Origin: Pantoea ananatis LMG 2665
Lineage (GTDB): Bacteria; Pseudomonadota; Gammaproteobacteria; Enterobacterales; Enterobacteriaceae
DNA: 64,000 nucleotides
Direction of reading: 5' to 3'
Assembly: GCF_000710035.2 (NCBI RefSeq)
Contig: NZ_JMJJ01000007.1
Location: 62,001 to 126,000 of the forward strand
In this document: positions 1-8,210 of the stretch, in pieces
How the letters are laid out: every line of letters starts with the position of its first letter
How positions within the stretch are numbered: position 1 is the first letter of the stretch
Notes under the pieces: generated by a model
What the model saw: only the letters and a program-made list of their open reading frames with translations
The model's database searches: none
What the model was told of the DNA's origin: nothing
Made by a program: the position numbers and the translations under genes

Positions 1-204
1 AATCACCTGATCCGTTTTCACCCCCGCCGCCTTCAGCAGAGCCGATACCTTATCCAGGTAGAGCGGTGCCAGCGTCTGGTTGGTCACCAGCATGGCATTG
101 TCACCCGCTTTTAACGGCCAAAAAGAAGCCGGATCGTTAAACAGTCCGGCGGCGATAGTGATGGGGTAACTACGTTCCCCCAGTGAAACGGTGATCTTCT
201 CCAT
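1..204 (-). CDS. aroB: 3-dehydroquinate synthase, N-terminal part (cut by window edge)
   Basis: Only the first 68 codons are in the window; the rest lies beyond the left edge. The protein begins [20 protein letters not shown], which closely matches the start of E. coli AroB. AroB converts DAHP to 3-dehydroquinate in the cytoplasmic shikimate pathway, using NAD and a divalent metal. The N-terminal part seen here belongs to the NAD-binding half; metal ligands and catalytic residues are outside the window. It lies 38 bp downstream of aroK on the same strand, the usual aroK-aroB operon of enterobacteria, so the two are probably cotranscribed. Confidence 0.95.
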   Translation of the reverse strand, partial: MEKITVSLGERSYPITIAAGLFNDPASFWPLKAGDNAMLVTNQTLAPLYLDKVSALLKAAGVKTDQVI

Positions 205-242
205 GATGCTCGATACCTGTCAAAGAGCCTTCAAACGTTGGA

Positions 243-764
243 TCAACTTTTTTCCAACATGTGGATAATCTGATTCGCCACCACTTTTGCACTTTGATCG
301 TCAGTGCGGATAGTGACGTCGGCGATCTCTTCATAAAGCGGGTTACGTTCACCTGCCAGCGCTTCAAGCACTTCACGCGGCGGTGATTCTACCTGCAGTA
401 AGGGGCGTTTTTTATCACGCTGTGTACGTGCCAGTTGTTTCTCAATAGTGGTTTCAAGATACACCACGACGCCGCGAGCGGAGAGACGATTACGTGTTTC
501 CCGGGATTTTACGGAGCCACCGCCTGTCGCCAGGACGATGCCCTGCTTCTCGGTCAGTTCATTGATGATTTTTTCTTCACGATCGCGGAAGCCAGCTTCG
601 CCTTCAACGTCAAAAACCCAGCCCACATCCGCTCCGGTGCGTCGCTCAATTTCCTGATCGGAATCGAAGAACTCCATATTGAGTTGCTGAGCCAACTGAC
701 GGCCAATAGTGCTTTTGCCGGCACCCATCGGCCCAACCAGAAAGATATTGCGTTTCTCTGCCAT
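243..764 (-). CDS. aroK: Shikimate kinase I
   Basis: 173-residue cytoplasmic kinase that phosphorylates shikimate to shikimate-3-phosphate with ATP, a step of aromatic amino acid synthesis. The P-loop GPMGAGKS is at residues 11-18, followed by the FFDSD segment that binds magnesium and shikimate, and the GGGSV motif of the substrate site. Length and sequence match AroK of E. coli. It leads the aroK-aroB pair and lies upstream of aroB on the minus strand. The hof operon ends upstream of it on the same strand, an order shared with E. coli. Confidence 0.97.
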   Translation of the reverse strand: MAEKRNIFLVGPMGAGKSTIGRQLAQQLNMEFFDSDQEIERRTGADVGWVFDVEGEAGFRDREEKIINELTEKQGIVLATGGGSVKSRETRNRLSARGVVVYLETTIEKQLARTQRDKKRPLLQVESPPREVLEALAGERNPLYEEIADVTIRTDDQSAKVVANQIIHMLEKS

Positions 765-1127
765 TTTGTCGGTATTACTAAGAATTCGTTAATGATACCC
801 CGCTTTCAGCATTTTGCTGGCGGGACAGGAACTGAGACCTCATGAGCGTTAGCAAGAGTCAGACGAAAAATTATCTCAACACTCAAGGCTGTTTGGCAAC
901 CGATTATATTGCTTACAGCACATCCATTTCTGAATTGGCCCGTCGTTCGCGAAACTGTAATGCGTCAGTACAGCGTTGTGACATTACGGCGAGCAGAGGA
1001 ATTCTTTCATCTGCTTGCCTGGTTTTTCCAACACAGACGCTTACAACGTGTTAAAAATCGCTAAACCTTGTAAGCTAATTCCAGCCCTGCGTCAACGCAG
1101 TTGGACTTTATGGGCACATTTTCCGTT
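765..1127. other. Intergenic region hofQ-aroK
   Basis: About 360 bp without a convincing gene. It should hold the promoter of aroK-aroB, transcribed leftwards. A short perfect inverted repeat (CTGCGT CA ACGCAG, about 1088-1101) is visible but has no following T run. Open frames here lack ribosome sites and any recognisable protein sequence. Confidence 0.6.
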
Positions 1128-2399
1128 TTATCGTGCCGAAAGCGCTGCTTCCCTGACCAATCGCGGCGTCATGAAAATGACCAGCTCACGTTTTCTCTGC
1201 TCTTCTGCATGCTGCCGAAACAGGCTGCCCACAACAGGAAGATTACCGAGCAGCGGAACCTGGCGCTGCCCGCGAGTGCGCTGCTGATGAAAAATTCCCC
1301 CCAGCGCCAGCGTTTGCCCGTCACTGACCGTGACCTGAGTTTCAATTTCCTGCTTATCAATGGACAAAACCTGTGAATCGCCGGTCTGAACCGCCCGACC
1401 CGGCACGTTCTGACTGATGCGTATTTTGAGCTGAATGCGGCCATTGCCTAAAACGGCAGGCGTGACCTCCATGCCCAGCACTGCCTCTTTGAACTCAATG
1501 CTGGTCGCTCCGCTGTTGCCGGCAGAGACTTCATAAGGGATTTCAGTGCCTTGCTTAATGGACGCCGTTTGTTGGTGGGAGGTAAACAAGCGCGGACTGG
1601 CGATAATTTCCACCTGATTTTCCTGCTCCAGAGCGCTGAGTTCTAAATCCAGAAGTTTGCCGCCAATCCGCGACAGCGTGACGCCCACAGACACGTCGTG
1701 GGAATTCAGCCCCAATGGAATATCAAGTAAAGGATGACGTAATGCACGATTTATGACATCGCCTTCGTTATACAGCCGCCAGTTGACGCCCAGTTCATGC
1801 AAGTGCTCTTCGCTGATGGTGACGATATGCGCCGCCAGTTCCACCTGCTCCAGCGGGACATCCAGCGCACGTATCCAGCGCGCAGTCTCCTCAAGCGCCA
1901 ACGGGCTGTCGCGCAGCAGTAGGCTGTTGGTCCGGCTGTCAACCGTTGCACTGCCGCGCGCGGTCATCAGCGATGGCCGTTCACTCTGCAGGCTGCGATG
2001 GACGTCGCTGGCACTGGCATAGTGCAGGGAGATCCTGCGTTGTTGGAGCGGCTGTTGCTGTAACGCTTCGGCCTGTTGAGCCTTTTCGGCCTCATGCCGT
2101 TGCTGCTGCCAGCTCTCAGGATAAACCAGCAGAACGTTCTCCTCTTCCAGTAAGGTCAGGCGAGCCATACGGCCGACCAGCGACAACGCCTGTTGCCAGG
2201 GTACATTCTCCAGCCGCAATGACAGTCTTCCCTCAACCTCAGGCGAAATCATCAGGTTAATGTGCTGATAATCAGCCAGCGCCTGCAAAACGCGTTCAAC
2301 AGGTGCATCGTCAAATGCCAGGCTTAAGCCGTCATCGTGGCTGGCGTGAGCGGGCGTCAGGCAGAGCACCAGCCACGTCAGAATCGCTGTCCTTATCAT
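1128..2399 (-). CDS. hofQ: HofQ, secretin-family outer-membrane pore for DNA uptake
   Basis: 423-residue protein of the PilQ/GspD secretin family. It has an N-terminal signal peptide (MIRTAILTWLVLCLTPAHA), then a secretin/TonB short N-terminal-like domain, an N1-type domain, and the C-terminal secretin core ending near VGSLFRQHAEEQRKRELVIFMTPRLV, a typical secretin beta-barrel end. The start at 2399 is preceded by AAGGA at good spacing; the reading frame continues upstream without signal-like sequence. HofQ homologues (ComE/PilQ) form the outer-membrane channel for DNA uptake, and E. coli HofQ is needed to use DNA as a nutrient. It is last in hofMNOPQ. Confidence 0.93.
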   Translation of the reverse strand: MIRTAILTWLVLCLTPAHASHDDGLSLAFDDAPVERVLQALADYQHINLMISPEVEGRLSLRLENVPWQQALSLVGRMARLTLLEEENVLLVYPESWQQQRHEAEKAQQAEALQQQPLQQRRISLHYASASDVHRSLQSERPSLMTARGSATVDSRTNSLLLRDSPLALEETARWIRALDVPLEQVELAAHIVTISEEHLHELGVNWRLYNEGDVINRALRHPLLDIPLGLNSHDVSVGVTLSRIGGKLLDLELSALEQENQVEIIASPRLFTSHQQTASIKQGTEIPYEVSAGNSGATSIEFKEAVLGMEVTPAVLGNGRIQLKIRISQNVPGRAVQTGDSQVLSIDKQEIETQVTVSDGQTLALGGIFHQQRTRGQRQVPLLGNLPVVGSLFRQHAEEQRKRELVIFMTPRLVREAALSAR

Positions 2400-2724
2400 G
2401 CAGGCTTCCTTTGAGACGAAAGGTGAAACGTTGAGATGAACAACTGCCCGGTACTGACAGCTCAAGGGTACGCGACGTGAACTGCACGGTTTGCCACGGC
2501 CCCATCGGGAAAGGGCGATCGCTGAGAACCTTCACGCCGTGACCCTGCGGCGTCACCAGCCAGCCCTGAAACCTCGGCGCACGACCCACAATGCCCTGTA
2601 AGCGCCATTCGCTGAGCGGCTCAACGTCTGCCAGACAAGCCGTACCGGGAAGAGGACGAAAAGGATCGCGCGCATGAACGGCACCGCAGCAGAGCAATAC
2701 CAGGATGACGCTAACGGGCTTCAT
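2332..2724 (-). CDS. hofP: HofP, small periplasmic protein of the DNA-uptake operon
   Basis: 130-residue protein with a signal peptide (MKPVSVILVLLCCGAVHA) and the RDPFRPLP motif near the mature N-terminus, characteristic of the PilP/HofP group. The rest is a small domain with two cysteines (TACLADVEPLS and SVPGSCSSQR). PilP-like proteins link the inner-membrane PilMNO platform to the secretin, so a similar bridging job to HofQ is inferred. It overlaps hofO upstream by 14 bp and hofQ downstream by 68 bp, implying tight translational coupling. HofP proteins diverge quickly, so the name rests on motif and operon position. Confidence 0.85.
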   Translation of the reverse strand: MKPVSVILVLLCCGAVHARDPFRPLPGTACLADVEPLSEWRLQGIVGRAPRFQGWLVTPQGHGVKVLSDRPFPMGPWQTVQFTSRTLELSVPGSCSSQRFTFRLKGSLHDKDSDSDVAGALPDARSRQPR

Positions 2725-3199
2725 CGGATTGCAGCCAGAGTTGCGCGACCAGATGCGCCGGATGTGCGGTGAGTTGAAAACGCCCCGGAAATGCCGTCGC
2801 TGATTGCGACAACGCTGAAAACAGCGGTTGAAACTGCACCCATTGCAGGTGGAACGTCAGCACCCTCGGCTCTTCATCAGTAAGCCACTGCATTAACTGC
2901 GTCCCCCGCTCCGCGATGATGGCCTCCAGCGTGCGTGGCGCTGCAGGTTGTCTTGCCGTTTCCAGCACCAACTGAGCCTGTAATGTCGCAATGTCAGGAT
3001 GCTGAGCCAGCTGAAACTGCCGCTGTTGCACCCGCTGCTGCTGCTGCGCCAACTGAAGCCGGGCTTCGTGCGTTACCCGCCGCTGCGGCTGCAACAGCAT
3101 CCACCAGGCAATAAAGAACAGCCCAAAGGCTGCCGCCAGCAGGCTGAGATAGCGAAGCGGCCAGGTTAACTGTAACCAGTGCTGCATAGCGTTACTCAC
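2711..3199 (-). CDS. hofO: HofO, inner-membrane PilO-like protein
   Basis: Bitopic membrane protein with a short cytoplasmic start, one membrane segment (YLSLLAAAFGLFFIAWWMLL), then a glutamine-rich coiled coil (QLAQQQQRVQQRQFQLAQ) and a periplasmic domain, the PilO layout. I place the start at the GTG at 3197-3199: AAGGAGG lies 6 nt upstream, whereas the ATG at 3185-3187 is too far from that site. This gives 162 residues and overlaps hofN by 8 bp. It probably joins HofM and HofN in an inner-membrane alignment complex. Sequence conservation is low; the assignment rests on architecture and order. Confidence 0.82.
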   Translation of the reverse strand: MSNAMQHWLQLTWPLRYLSLLAAAFGLFFIAWWMLLQPQRRVTHEARLQLAQQQQRVQQRQFQLAQHPDIATLQAQLVLETARQPAAPRTLEAIIAERGTQLMQWLTDEEPRVLTFHLQWVQFQPLFSALSQSATAFPGRFQLTAHPAHLVAQLWLQSDEAR

Positions 3200-3734
3200 T
3201 GACTTCCTCCTTGAGTGTAATGCGCAGCATGAAGTGGTAATCCCCTTCTGGCTGGCGCTGCACATTGCCCTGCCGAATCTGTGCAAAAAAAGCCACGCTC
3301 GTTAAGCGCTGACGAAAATGGCGGATAGCCTGCATCTGCAGTGCCCTGCCCTCCAGCAGCAACTGCGCATCGTGCTTTTCCAGCCGCGTTAACCACAGCC
3401 CATCGGGCAGCATGACCGGCAGGTCCTGCCAAAGCTGCTGCCAGACGCTGAATTGCCTGGACTGCTGACGAAGCCAGATGCGCTGTTGCTGCAACCCGTC
3501 CAGCTGTTGCAGCAGATGTTTTTGCTGCTCTGCTCGCGCAACAAGGCGCTCAAGAACAGGACTGAGTTGAGCATGCTGCCGCCGGACATGAATGAGAGCC
3601 TGATGTTCCTGCCAGTACAACAGCAGCACCGCCAGCGTTAAGAGCAGTAATGTCAGGCCCAGCGCGATAATGCTCTGGCGCCGTTGACGCTGCCAGCGCC
3701 ACGCCCGCCAGGGTAAAAGATTAACCGCCACCAT
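3192..3734 (-). CDS. hofN: HofN, inner-membrane PilN-like protein
   Basis: 180-residue bitopic protein. It starts MVAVNLLPWRAWR; the NLLPWR motif near the N-terminus is the hallmark of PilN/HofN proteins and is where PilN docks on the ATPase-like PilM in type IV pilus systems. One membrane segment (SIIALGLTLLLLTLAVLLLYW) is followed by a coiled coil and a small C-terminal periplasmic domain. Its ATG overlaps the hofM stop codon (ATGA), so it is translationally coupled. Confidence 0.88.
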   Translation of the reverse strand: MVAVNLLPWRAWRWQRQRRQSIIALGLTLLLLTLAVLLLYWQEHQALIHVRRQHAQLSPVLERLVARAEQQKHLLQQLDGLQQQRIWLRQQSRQFSVWQQLWQDLPVMLPDGLWLTRLEKHDAQLLLEGRALQMQAIRHFRQRLTSVAFFAQIRQGNVQRQPEGDYHFMLRITLKEEVSE

Positions 3735-4537
3735 CAGCGATCCTCCTTTCGCAGCGCCAGCCCGGTTGCCAGCGCGAACGCACCGGGATTGTCAGGTAAA
3801 GGCGGCTGATAGCGAAGTGGCTGGAAGGGTGAAAAAGGACGCGTACCCTCAGGAGACGAGAGGTTGTCGGCATCGCAATAAAACAGGTGGCTTGCCTGCG
3901 GAAAGGCCTGCTCACGCAGAGCCGATAACCCGTCCACTTCAGCCAAAGATGCTGCACTGATGCCGTCACTCCACAGGTAACGTGCATCCTGTCGTAAAAC
4001 CACTACACTTCCCGCTGCTAATTGCGCCTGCTCAGTCACCATTTTTAGCGCATGCGTAGCCAGTTCAAACACGCGGGGCTTGAGTCCTGCCTGCGTCAGC
4101 GGGGCCAGCCACTGTTGCACCACATCAAGCCGGGCTGCCGTAATACACAGCTGGTTATGAGTGGGATCGAGACGGTAATCCAGCGCCAGTTCGCGCACGT
4201 CAACGGGAAAAAGGCGTTGGGCCGCCGCCTGGATGAAACGGCTTAATGCGGGTTCTTTTAACGGCAGTTCGGGAGGGGAAAGCGGCTGCTGCAATACCAG
4301 CTGGGCAGGCAGGCCCACACGCAGTGAGTAGCGTAGAGGCAAGCGCTTGCGCCAGCGGGTTAACACGGTCAGCAATTCAGGGGAAGATTGCAGCACGCCG
4401 TTTCTTAACGTATCTTGCGCCAGCCGCTGCTGCCACCAGTGGCATAACTGCCAGCCCTGGCGGCGACGCAGGATGGCAATGGCGCAGCACTGCCTGTTCT
4501 GGATATCCAGCCCAATTTGCCAGGTGTGCAAAGTCAT
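3734..4537 (-). CDS. hofM: HofM, PilM-like cytoplasmic protein of the DNA-uptake operon
   Basis: 267-residue PilM/HofM-type protein of the actin-like ATPase superfamily. The start at 4537 (MTLHTWQIGLDIQ) has a GGAG site 9 nt upstream and aligns with the E. coli start (KIWQIGL); an in-frame ATG 36 bp upstream has no such support. HofM is first in hofMNOPQ and diverges from mrcA across 116 bp that should hold both promoters, as in E. coli. PilM-like proteins bind the PilN N-terminus inside the cell; that partnership with HofN is inferred. Confidence 0.87.
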   Translation of the reverse strand: MTLHTWQIGLDIQNRQCCAIAILRRRQGWQLCHWWQQRLAQDTLRNGVLQSSPELLTVLTRWRKRLPLRYSLRVGLPAQLVLQQPLSPPELPLKEPALSRFIQAAAQRLFPVDVRELALDYRLDPTHNQLCITAARLDVVQQWLAPLTQAGLKPRVFELATHALKMVTEQAQLAAGSVVVLRQDARYLWSDGISAASLAEVDGLSALREQAFPQASHLFYCDADNLSSPEGTRPFSPFQPLRYQPPLPDNPGAFALATGLALRKEDR

Positions 4538-4653
4538 GCGCGCGATCTCCTTATCGTCCAGAAAAATGGACATATCAAAGCGTCTGGCTTGCCTTTATAC
4601 TACTGCGCGGTTGCTTATAAACTGCCCAAACGACAACAGATGGGAAATCTCAG

Positions 4654-7206
4654 GTGAAGTTCGTAAAGTATTTATTGATCCTTGCAGTGTGTTGCATCTT
4701 GCTGGGAGCTGGCTCGATTTATGGTTTGTACAAATACATTGAGCCACAGCTGCCCGACGTTAACACGCTGAAAGATGTGCGTTTGCAAACCCCTATGCAG
4801 GTTTACAGCGCTGAGGGCGATCTTATCGCTCAGTACGGTGAAATGCGCCGTATACCGCTTAGCCTGCAGCAGGTTCCGCCTGAAATGGTGAAAGCGTTCA
4901 TTGCCACGGAAGACAGCCGCTTCTATGAGCATCACGGTGTGGATCCCATCGGGATTTTTCGTGCTGCCAGCGTTGCGCTGGTGTCAGGTCATGCCTCTCA
5001 GGGTGCCAGTACGATTACCCAGCAGCTGGCGCGTAACTTTTTCCTGAGTCCGGAACGCTCCCTGATGCGTAAGATAAAGGAAGCCTTCCTGGCGATTCGC
5101 ATCGAGCAGTTGCTGAATAAAGACGAAATTCTTGAGCTGTATCTGAATAAAATCTATCTCGGCTATCGGGCTTACGGCGTGGGCGCAGCCTCACAGGTTT
5201 ATTTTGGTAAGCCTGTCAATGAGCTGTCATTAAGTGAAATGGCGACCATCGCAGGCCTGCCTAAAGCGCCTTCGACGTTTAACCCGCTTTATTCGCACAG
5301 CCGTGCGGTAGCACGCCGCAACGTCGTCCTGGCCCGCATGCTGGATCAGCACTACATCACCCAGCAACAGTACGATGAAGCACGTAATACGCCTTTAGTG
5401 TCCACTTATCATGGGCCTAAAATCGTCTTCGCTGCGCCTTATCTGAGTGAGATGGTGCGTCAGGAGATGGTAAAACGTTATGGCAACAACGCCTATACCG
5501 ATGGCTACAAGGTTTACACCACCGTCACACGTCGTCTGCAGCAGTCCGCGCAGGAGGCCGTTCGGAATAACGTGATGGCCTACGATATGCGCCACGGCTA
5601 CCGCGGCCCTACCAGCGTGCTGTGGAAAGTTGGCGAGCCCGCGTGGGGACAGGCGCAAATTGTTAAGGCGTTAAAAGACCTGCCGTTATACGGCCCGCTT
5701 CACCCGGCCGTGGTCACACATGTCCAGAGCGATGAAGCCACCGTTATGATGAAAGATGGCAGCAACGTCTCGCTGACCATGGCAGGCGTGCGCTGGGCGC
5801 GTGCCTTTAAGTCGGACACGGCGCAGGGGCCAACCCCTAAGAGCATTACTCAGGTTCTGCAGCCGGGCCAGCAGGTTTGGGTGCGTCAGGTCGGTGAGAC
5901 ATGGTGGCTGGGCCAGGTGCCGGATGTTAACTCGGCGCTGGTTTCGCTGGATCCTGCCAACGGTGCCGTGCGTGCACTGGTGGGCGGTTTTGACTTTAAC
6001 CAAAGCATGTTTAACCGCGCCACCCAGGCCCTGCGCCAGGTCGGTTCGAACATCAAACCGTTCCTCTACACGGCCGCGATGGATCGGGGATTAACCCTGG
6101 CATCCATTCTTAATGACGTTCCTATTTCCCGTTGGGATGCGGGTGCCGGGGCTGACTGGCGTCCGAAGAACTCTCCGCCGACCTACGATGGTCCGATTCG
6201 TCTGCGTCAGGGCCTTGGCCAGTCGAAAAACGTGGTGATGGTGCGTGCGATGCGTGCGATGGGCGTGGACTATGCTGCAGAGTACCTACAGCGCTTTGGC
6301 TTCCCGGCTCAGAATATCGTGCATACCGAATCGCTGGCCCTTGGCGCAGCCTCGTTTACGCCTCTGCAGGTCGTGCGCGGCTACTCGGTTATGGCGAATG
6401 GCGGTTTCCTGATTGATCCTTACTTCATCAGCAAGATTGAAAATGAGCAGGGACAAACCGTTTTCGAAGAAAAACCGAGAATTGCCTGTCCACAGTGCAA
6501 CCTGCCCGTGATTTACGGTGAAACCAAAAAAGCGTTGGCGCTGAACGCCGAAAGCGTTGAGAACGTTGCGCCTTCCGCTCAGCAGCAAAACCAGACGGTG
6601 CCACAGCCTGAGCTGGAGCAGGTACCTGCACAGCCACAGTCAGGTGGCGAACAGCTGTATGCGCCACATGTGATTAATACACCGCTGTCATTCCTGATTA
6701 AGAGCGCGCTGAACAGTAACATTTTTGGCGAACCGGGCTGGATGGGAACAGGCTGGCGTGCCGGCCGCGACCTGAAACGTAATGACATCGGTGGTAAAAC
6801 GGGGACAACCAACAGTTCCAAAGATGCCTGGTTCTCGGGGTACGGGCCTGGCGTGGTGACCTCGGTGTGGATTGGTTTTGACGATGCGCGCCGCGATCTG
6901 GGCCGCAGTACGCTTTCCGGCGCCATTCCCGATCAGATCTCGGGTTACGAGGGCGGCGCGAAGAGTGCACAGCCTGCCTGGGATGACTTCATGAAGGTTG
7001 CCCTGGAGGGCGTTCCTGTGCAGCCGCTGACGCCACCAGAGGGGATTGTGACGGTTACTATCGATCGCAGCACCGGCAAACTGGCCAACGGCGGGGGCAA
7101 TACGCGCCAGGAATACTTTATCAATGGTACTCAGCCAACCGAGTATTCGGTACATGATGCAGGGACAACCATCATGGATAATGGCGAGAGCCACGAACTG
7201 TTTTAA
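4654..7206 (+). CDS. mrcA: Penicillin-binding protein 1A (bifunctional glycosyltransferase/transpeptidase)
   Basis: 850 residues, the same length as E. coli PBP1a, with a GTG start and highly similar sequence throughout. An N-terminal membrane anchor (residues about 5-27) precedes the GT51 domain with EDSRFYEHHG (catalytic Glu86), then an OB-like insertion, then the transpeptidase domain with SNIK (Ser465), SKN (524-526) and KTGTT (715-719). It polymerises lipid II and cross-links peptidoglycan at the outer face of the inner membrane. It is single-gene, divergent from the hof operon, and ends at a hairpin shared with nudE. Confidence 0.98.
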   Translation: MKFVKYLLILAVCCILLGAGSIYGLYKYIEPQLPDVNTLKDVRLQTPMQVYSAEGDLIAQYGEMRRIPLSLQQVPPEMVKAFIATEDSRFYEHHGVDPIGIFRAASVALVSGHASQGASTITQQLARNFFLSPERSLMRKIKEAFLAIRIEQLLNKDEILELYLNKIYLGYRAYGVGAASQVYFGKPVNELSLSEMATIAGLPKAPSTFNPLYSHSRAVARRNVVLARMLDQHYITQQQYDEARNTPLVSTYHGPKIVFAAPYLSEMVRQEMVKRYGNNAYTDGYKVYTTVTRRLQQSAQEAVRNNVMAYDMRHGYRGPTSVLWKVGEPAWGQAQIVKALKDLPLYGPLHPAVVTHVQSDEATVMMKDGSNVSLTMAGVRWARAFKSDTAQGPTPKSITQVLQPGQQVWVRQVGETWWLGQVPDVNSALVSLDPANGAVRALVGGFDFNQSMFNRATQALRQVGSNIKPFLYTAAMDRGLTLASILNDVPISRWDAGAGADWRPKNSPPTYDGPIRLRQGLGQSKNVVMVRAMRAMGVDYAAEYLQRFGFPAQNIVHTESLALGAASFTPLQVVRGYSVMANGGFLIDPYFISKIENEQGQTVFEEKPRIACPQCNLPVIYGETKKALALNAESVENVAPSAQQQNQTVPQPELEQVPAQPQSGGEQLYAPHVINTPLSFLIKSALNSNIFGEPGWMGTGWRAGRDLKRNDIGGKTGTTNSSKDAWFSGYGPGVVTSVWIGFDDARRDLGRSTLSGAIPDQISGYEGGAKSAQPAWDDFMKVALEGVPVQPLTPPEGIVTVTIDRSTGKLANGGGNTRQEYFINGTQPTEYSVHDAGTTIMDNGESHELF

Positions 7207-7210
7207 TCTT

Positions 7211-7234
7211 CAGGGGCGGCGCAAGTCGCCCCTG
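7211..7234. terminator. Hairpin between convergent mrcA and nudE
   Basis: Perfect 8-bp stem CAGGGGCG/CGCCCCTG with an 8-nt loop, just after the mrcA stop codon and between two convergent genes. There is no strong T run, so it may work as a weak bidirectional terminator. Confidence 0.55.
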
Positions 7235-7261
7235 CTCACCGAAAACTGCTTTTACGGCCCA

Positions 7262-7828
7262 TCAATAACTGATACGTCCCTGCTTCACCAGCCACTCACG
7301 CACCATAAACAATGCGCTGACGTTGCGTGCCTCGCGAAAATCAGGCTCCTGCAACAAAGCCAGCAGATTGCTCAACGGCCAGTGATGGACGACCAGCGGT
7401 TCAGGCTCATCGCCTTCCAGCTTCTCCTGATAAAGCCCTTCCGCCACCACAATATTCATCTTGCTGGAAAAGTAGGACGGCGCCAGGGTCAGTTTGCCCA
7501 GGGTGGTCAGTTGACCCGCACCAAATCCCGCTTCTTCTTTAAGTTCCCGATCGGCAGCCTGATTTACGGTTTCACCCGGATCAATTAAGCCTTTAGGAAA
7601 GCCCAGTTCGTAGCTCTCCAGGCCCACCGCGTACTCTTCAATCAGCACCAGGTGATCGTCAATAATCGGCACGATCATCACCGCTTCACGTTCCGAGGGC
7701 TTCATGCGCTCGTAGATACGCCGTGCGCCATTACTAAAGGCCAGATCTACCGCTTCAACAGTAAACAATCGTGACTTCGCCACGGTTTCTACATTGAGGA
7801 TGTCCGGTTTTTTTAACGACTTTCTCAT
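7262..7828 (-). CDS. nudE: ADP compounds hydrolase NudE (Nudix)
   Basis: 188-residue Nudix hydrolase. Residues 80-102 fit the full Nudix box Gx5Ex7REUxEExGU (G80, E86, R94, E95, E98, E99, G101). The sequence matches E. coli NudE, which cleaves ADP-ribose, Ap3A and NADH to AMP plus a second phosphate compound. The frame starts MRKSLKKPDILNVETVA, as in E. coli. It faces mrcA and diverges from igaA, as in E. coli. Confidence 0.95.
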   Translation of the reverse strand: MRKSLKKPDILNVETVAKSRLFTVEAVDLAFSNGARRIYERMKPSEREAVMIVPIIDDHLVLIEEYAVGLESYELGFPKGLIDPGETVNQAADRELKEEAGFGAGQLTTLGKLTLAPSYFSSKMNIVVAEGLYQEKLEGDEPEPLVVHHWPLSNLLALLQEPDFREARNVSALFMVREWLVKQGRISY

Positions 7829-8210
7829 ATCAGCCTCAAACTTGCTGCGCCAGCACTCAGGAACGAATTAGCATACCTAACCCTCCGCCATTGTGCGACT
7901 CTCAAGGCGCACGCGAAGCGTATGTTGTTTTTCTACGATAACATTGGTTTCTCAGGTACAAAAAATTTGTGTTAGTCAATATCTCACGCCAAAATTCAGA
8001 CAATGCCGATACAATAACCTGTGCACTGTGGTTACTATTCTGGCAATGTGTGATGTAATAACGCCTAATTAAATGATTTACATTACTATTTCGTTTATTG
8101 TTAAACTTGTCAGCGTTGTTTAACCTCCCATAAGTCGTCTTAACTATCCGGCGCATCTGGGGATAATAAGTTTAAAGTGAAGGCAGTATTTTGGCTGAAT
8201 TGAGCAAAGC
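7829..8210. other. Intergenic region nudE-igaA
   Basis: About 380 bp, AT-rich in its right half, between divergent nudE and igaA; it should carry both promoters. I see no credible small gene, tRNA or strong operator. The igaA ATG is preceded only by a weak GAGCAAAGC. Confidence 0.55.

Noticed and set aside
842..1376. Open frames between aroK and hofQ and antisense to hofQ
   Set aside because: No ribosome sites, overlap hofQ, no family resemblance.
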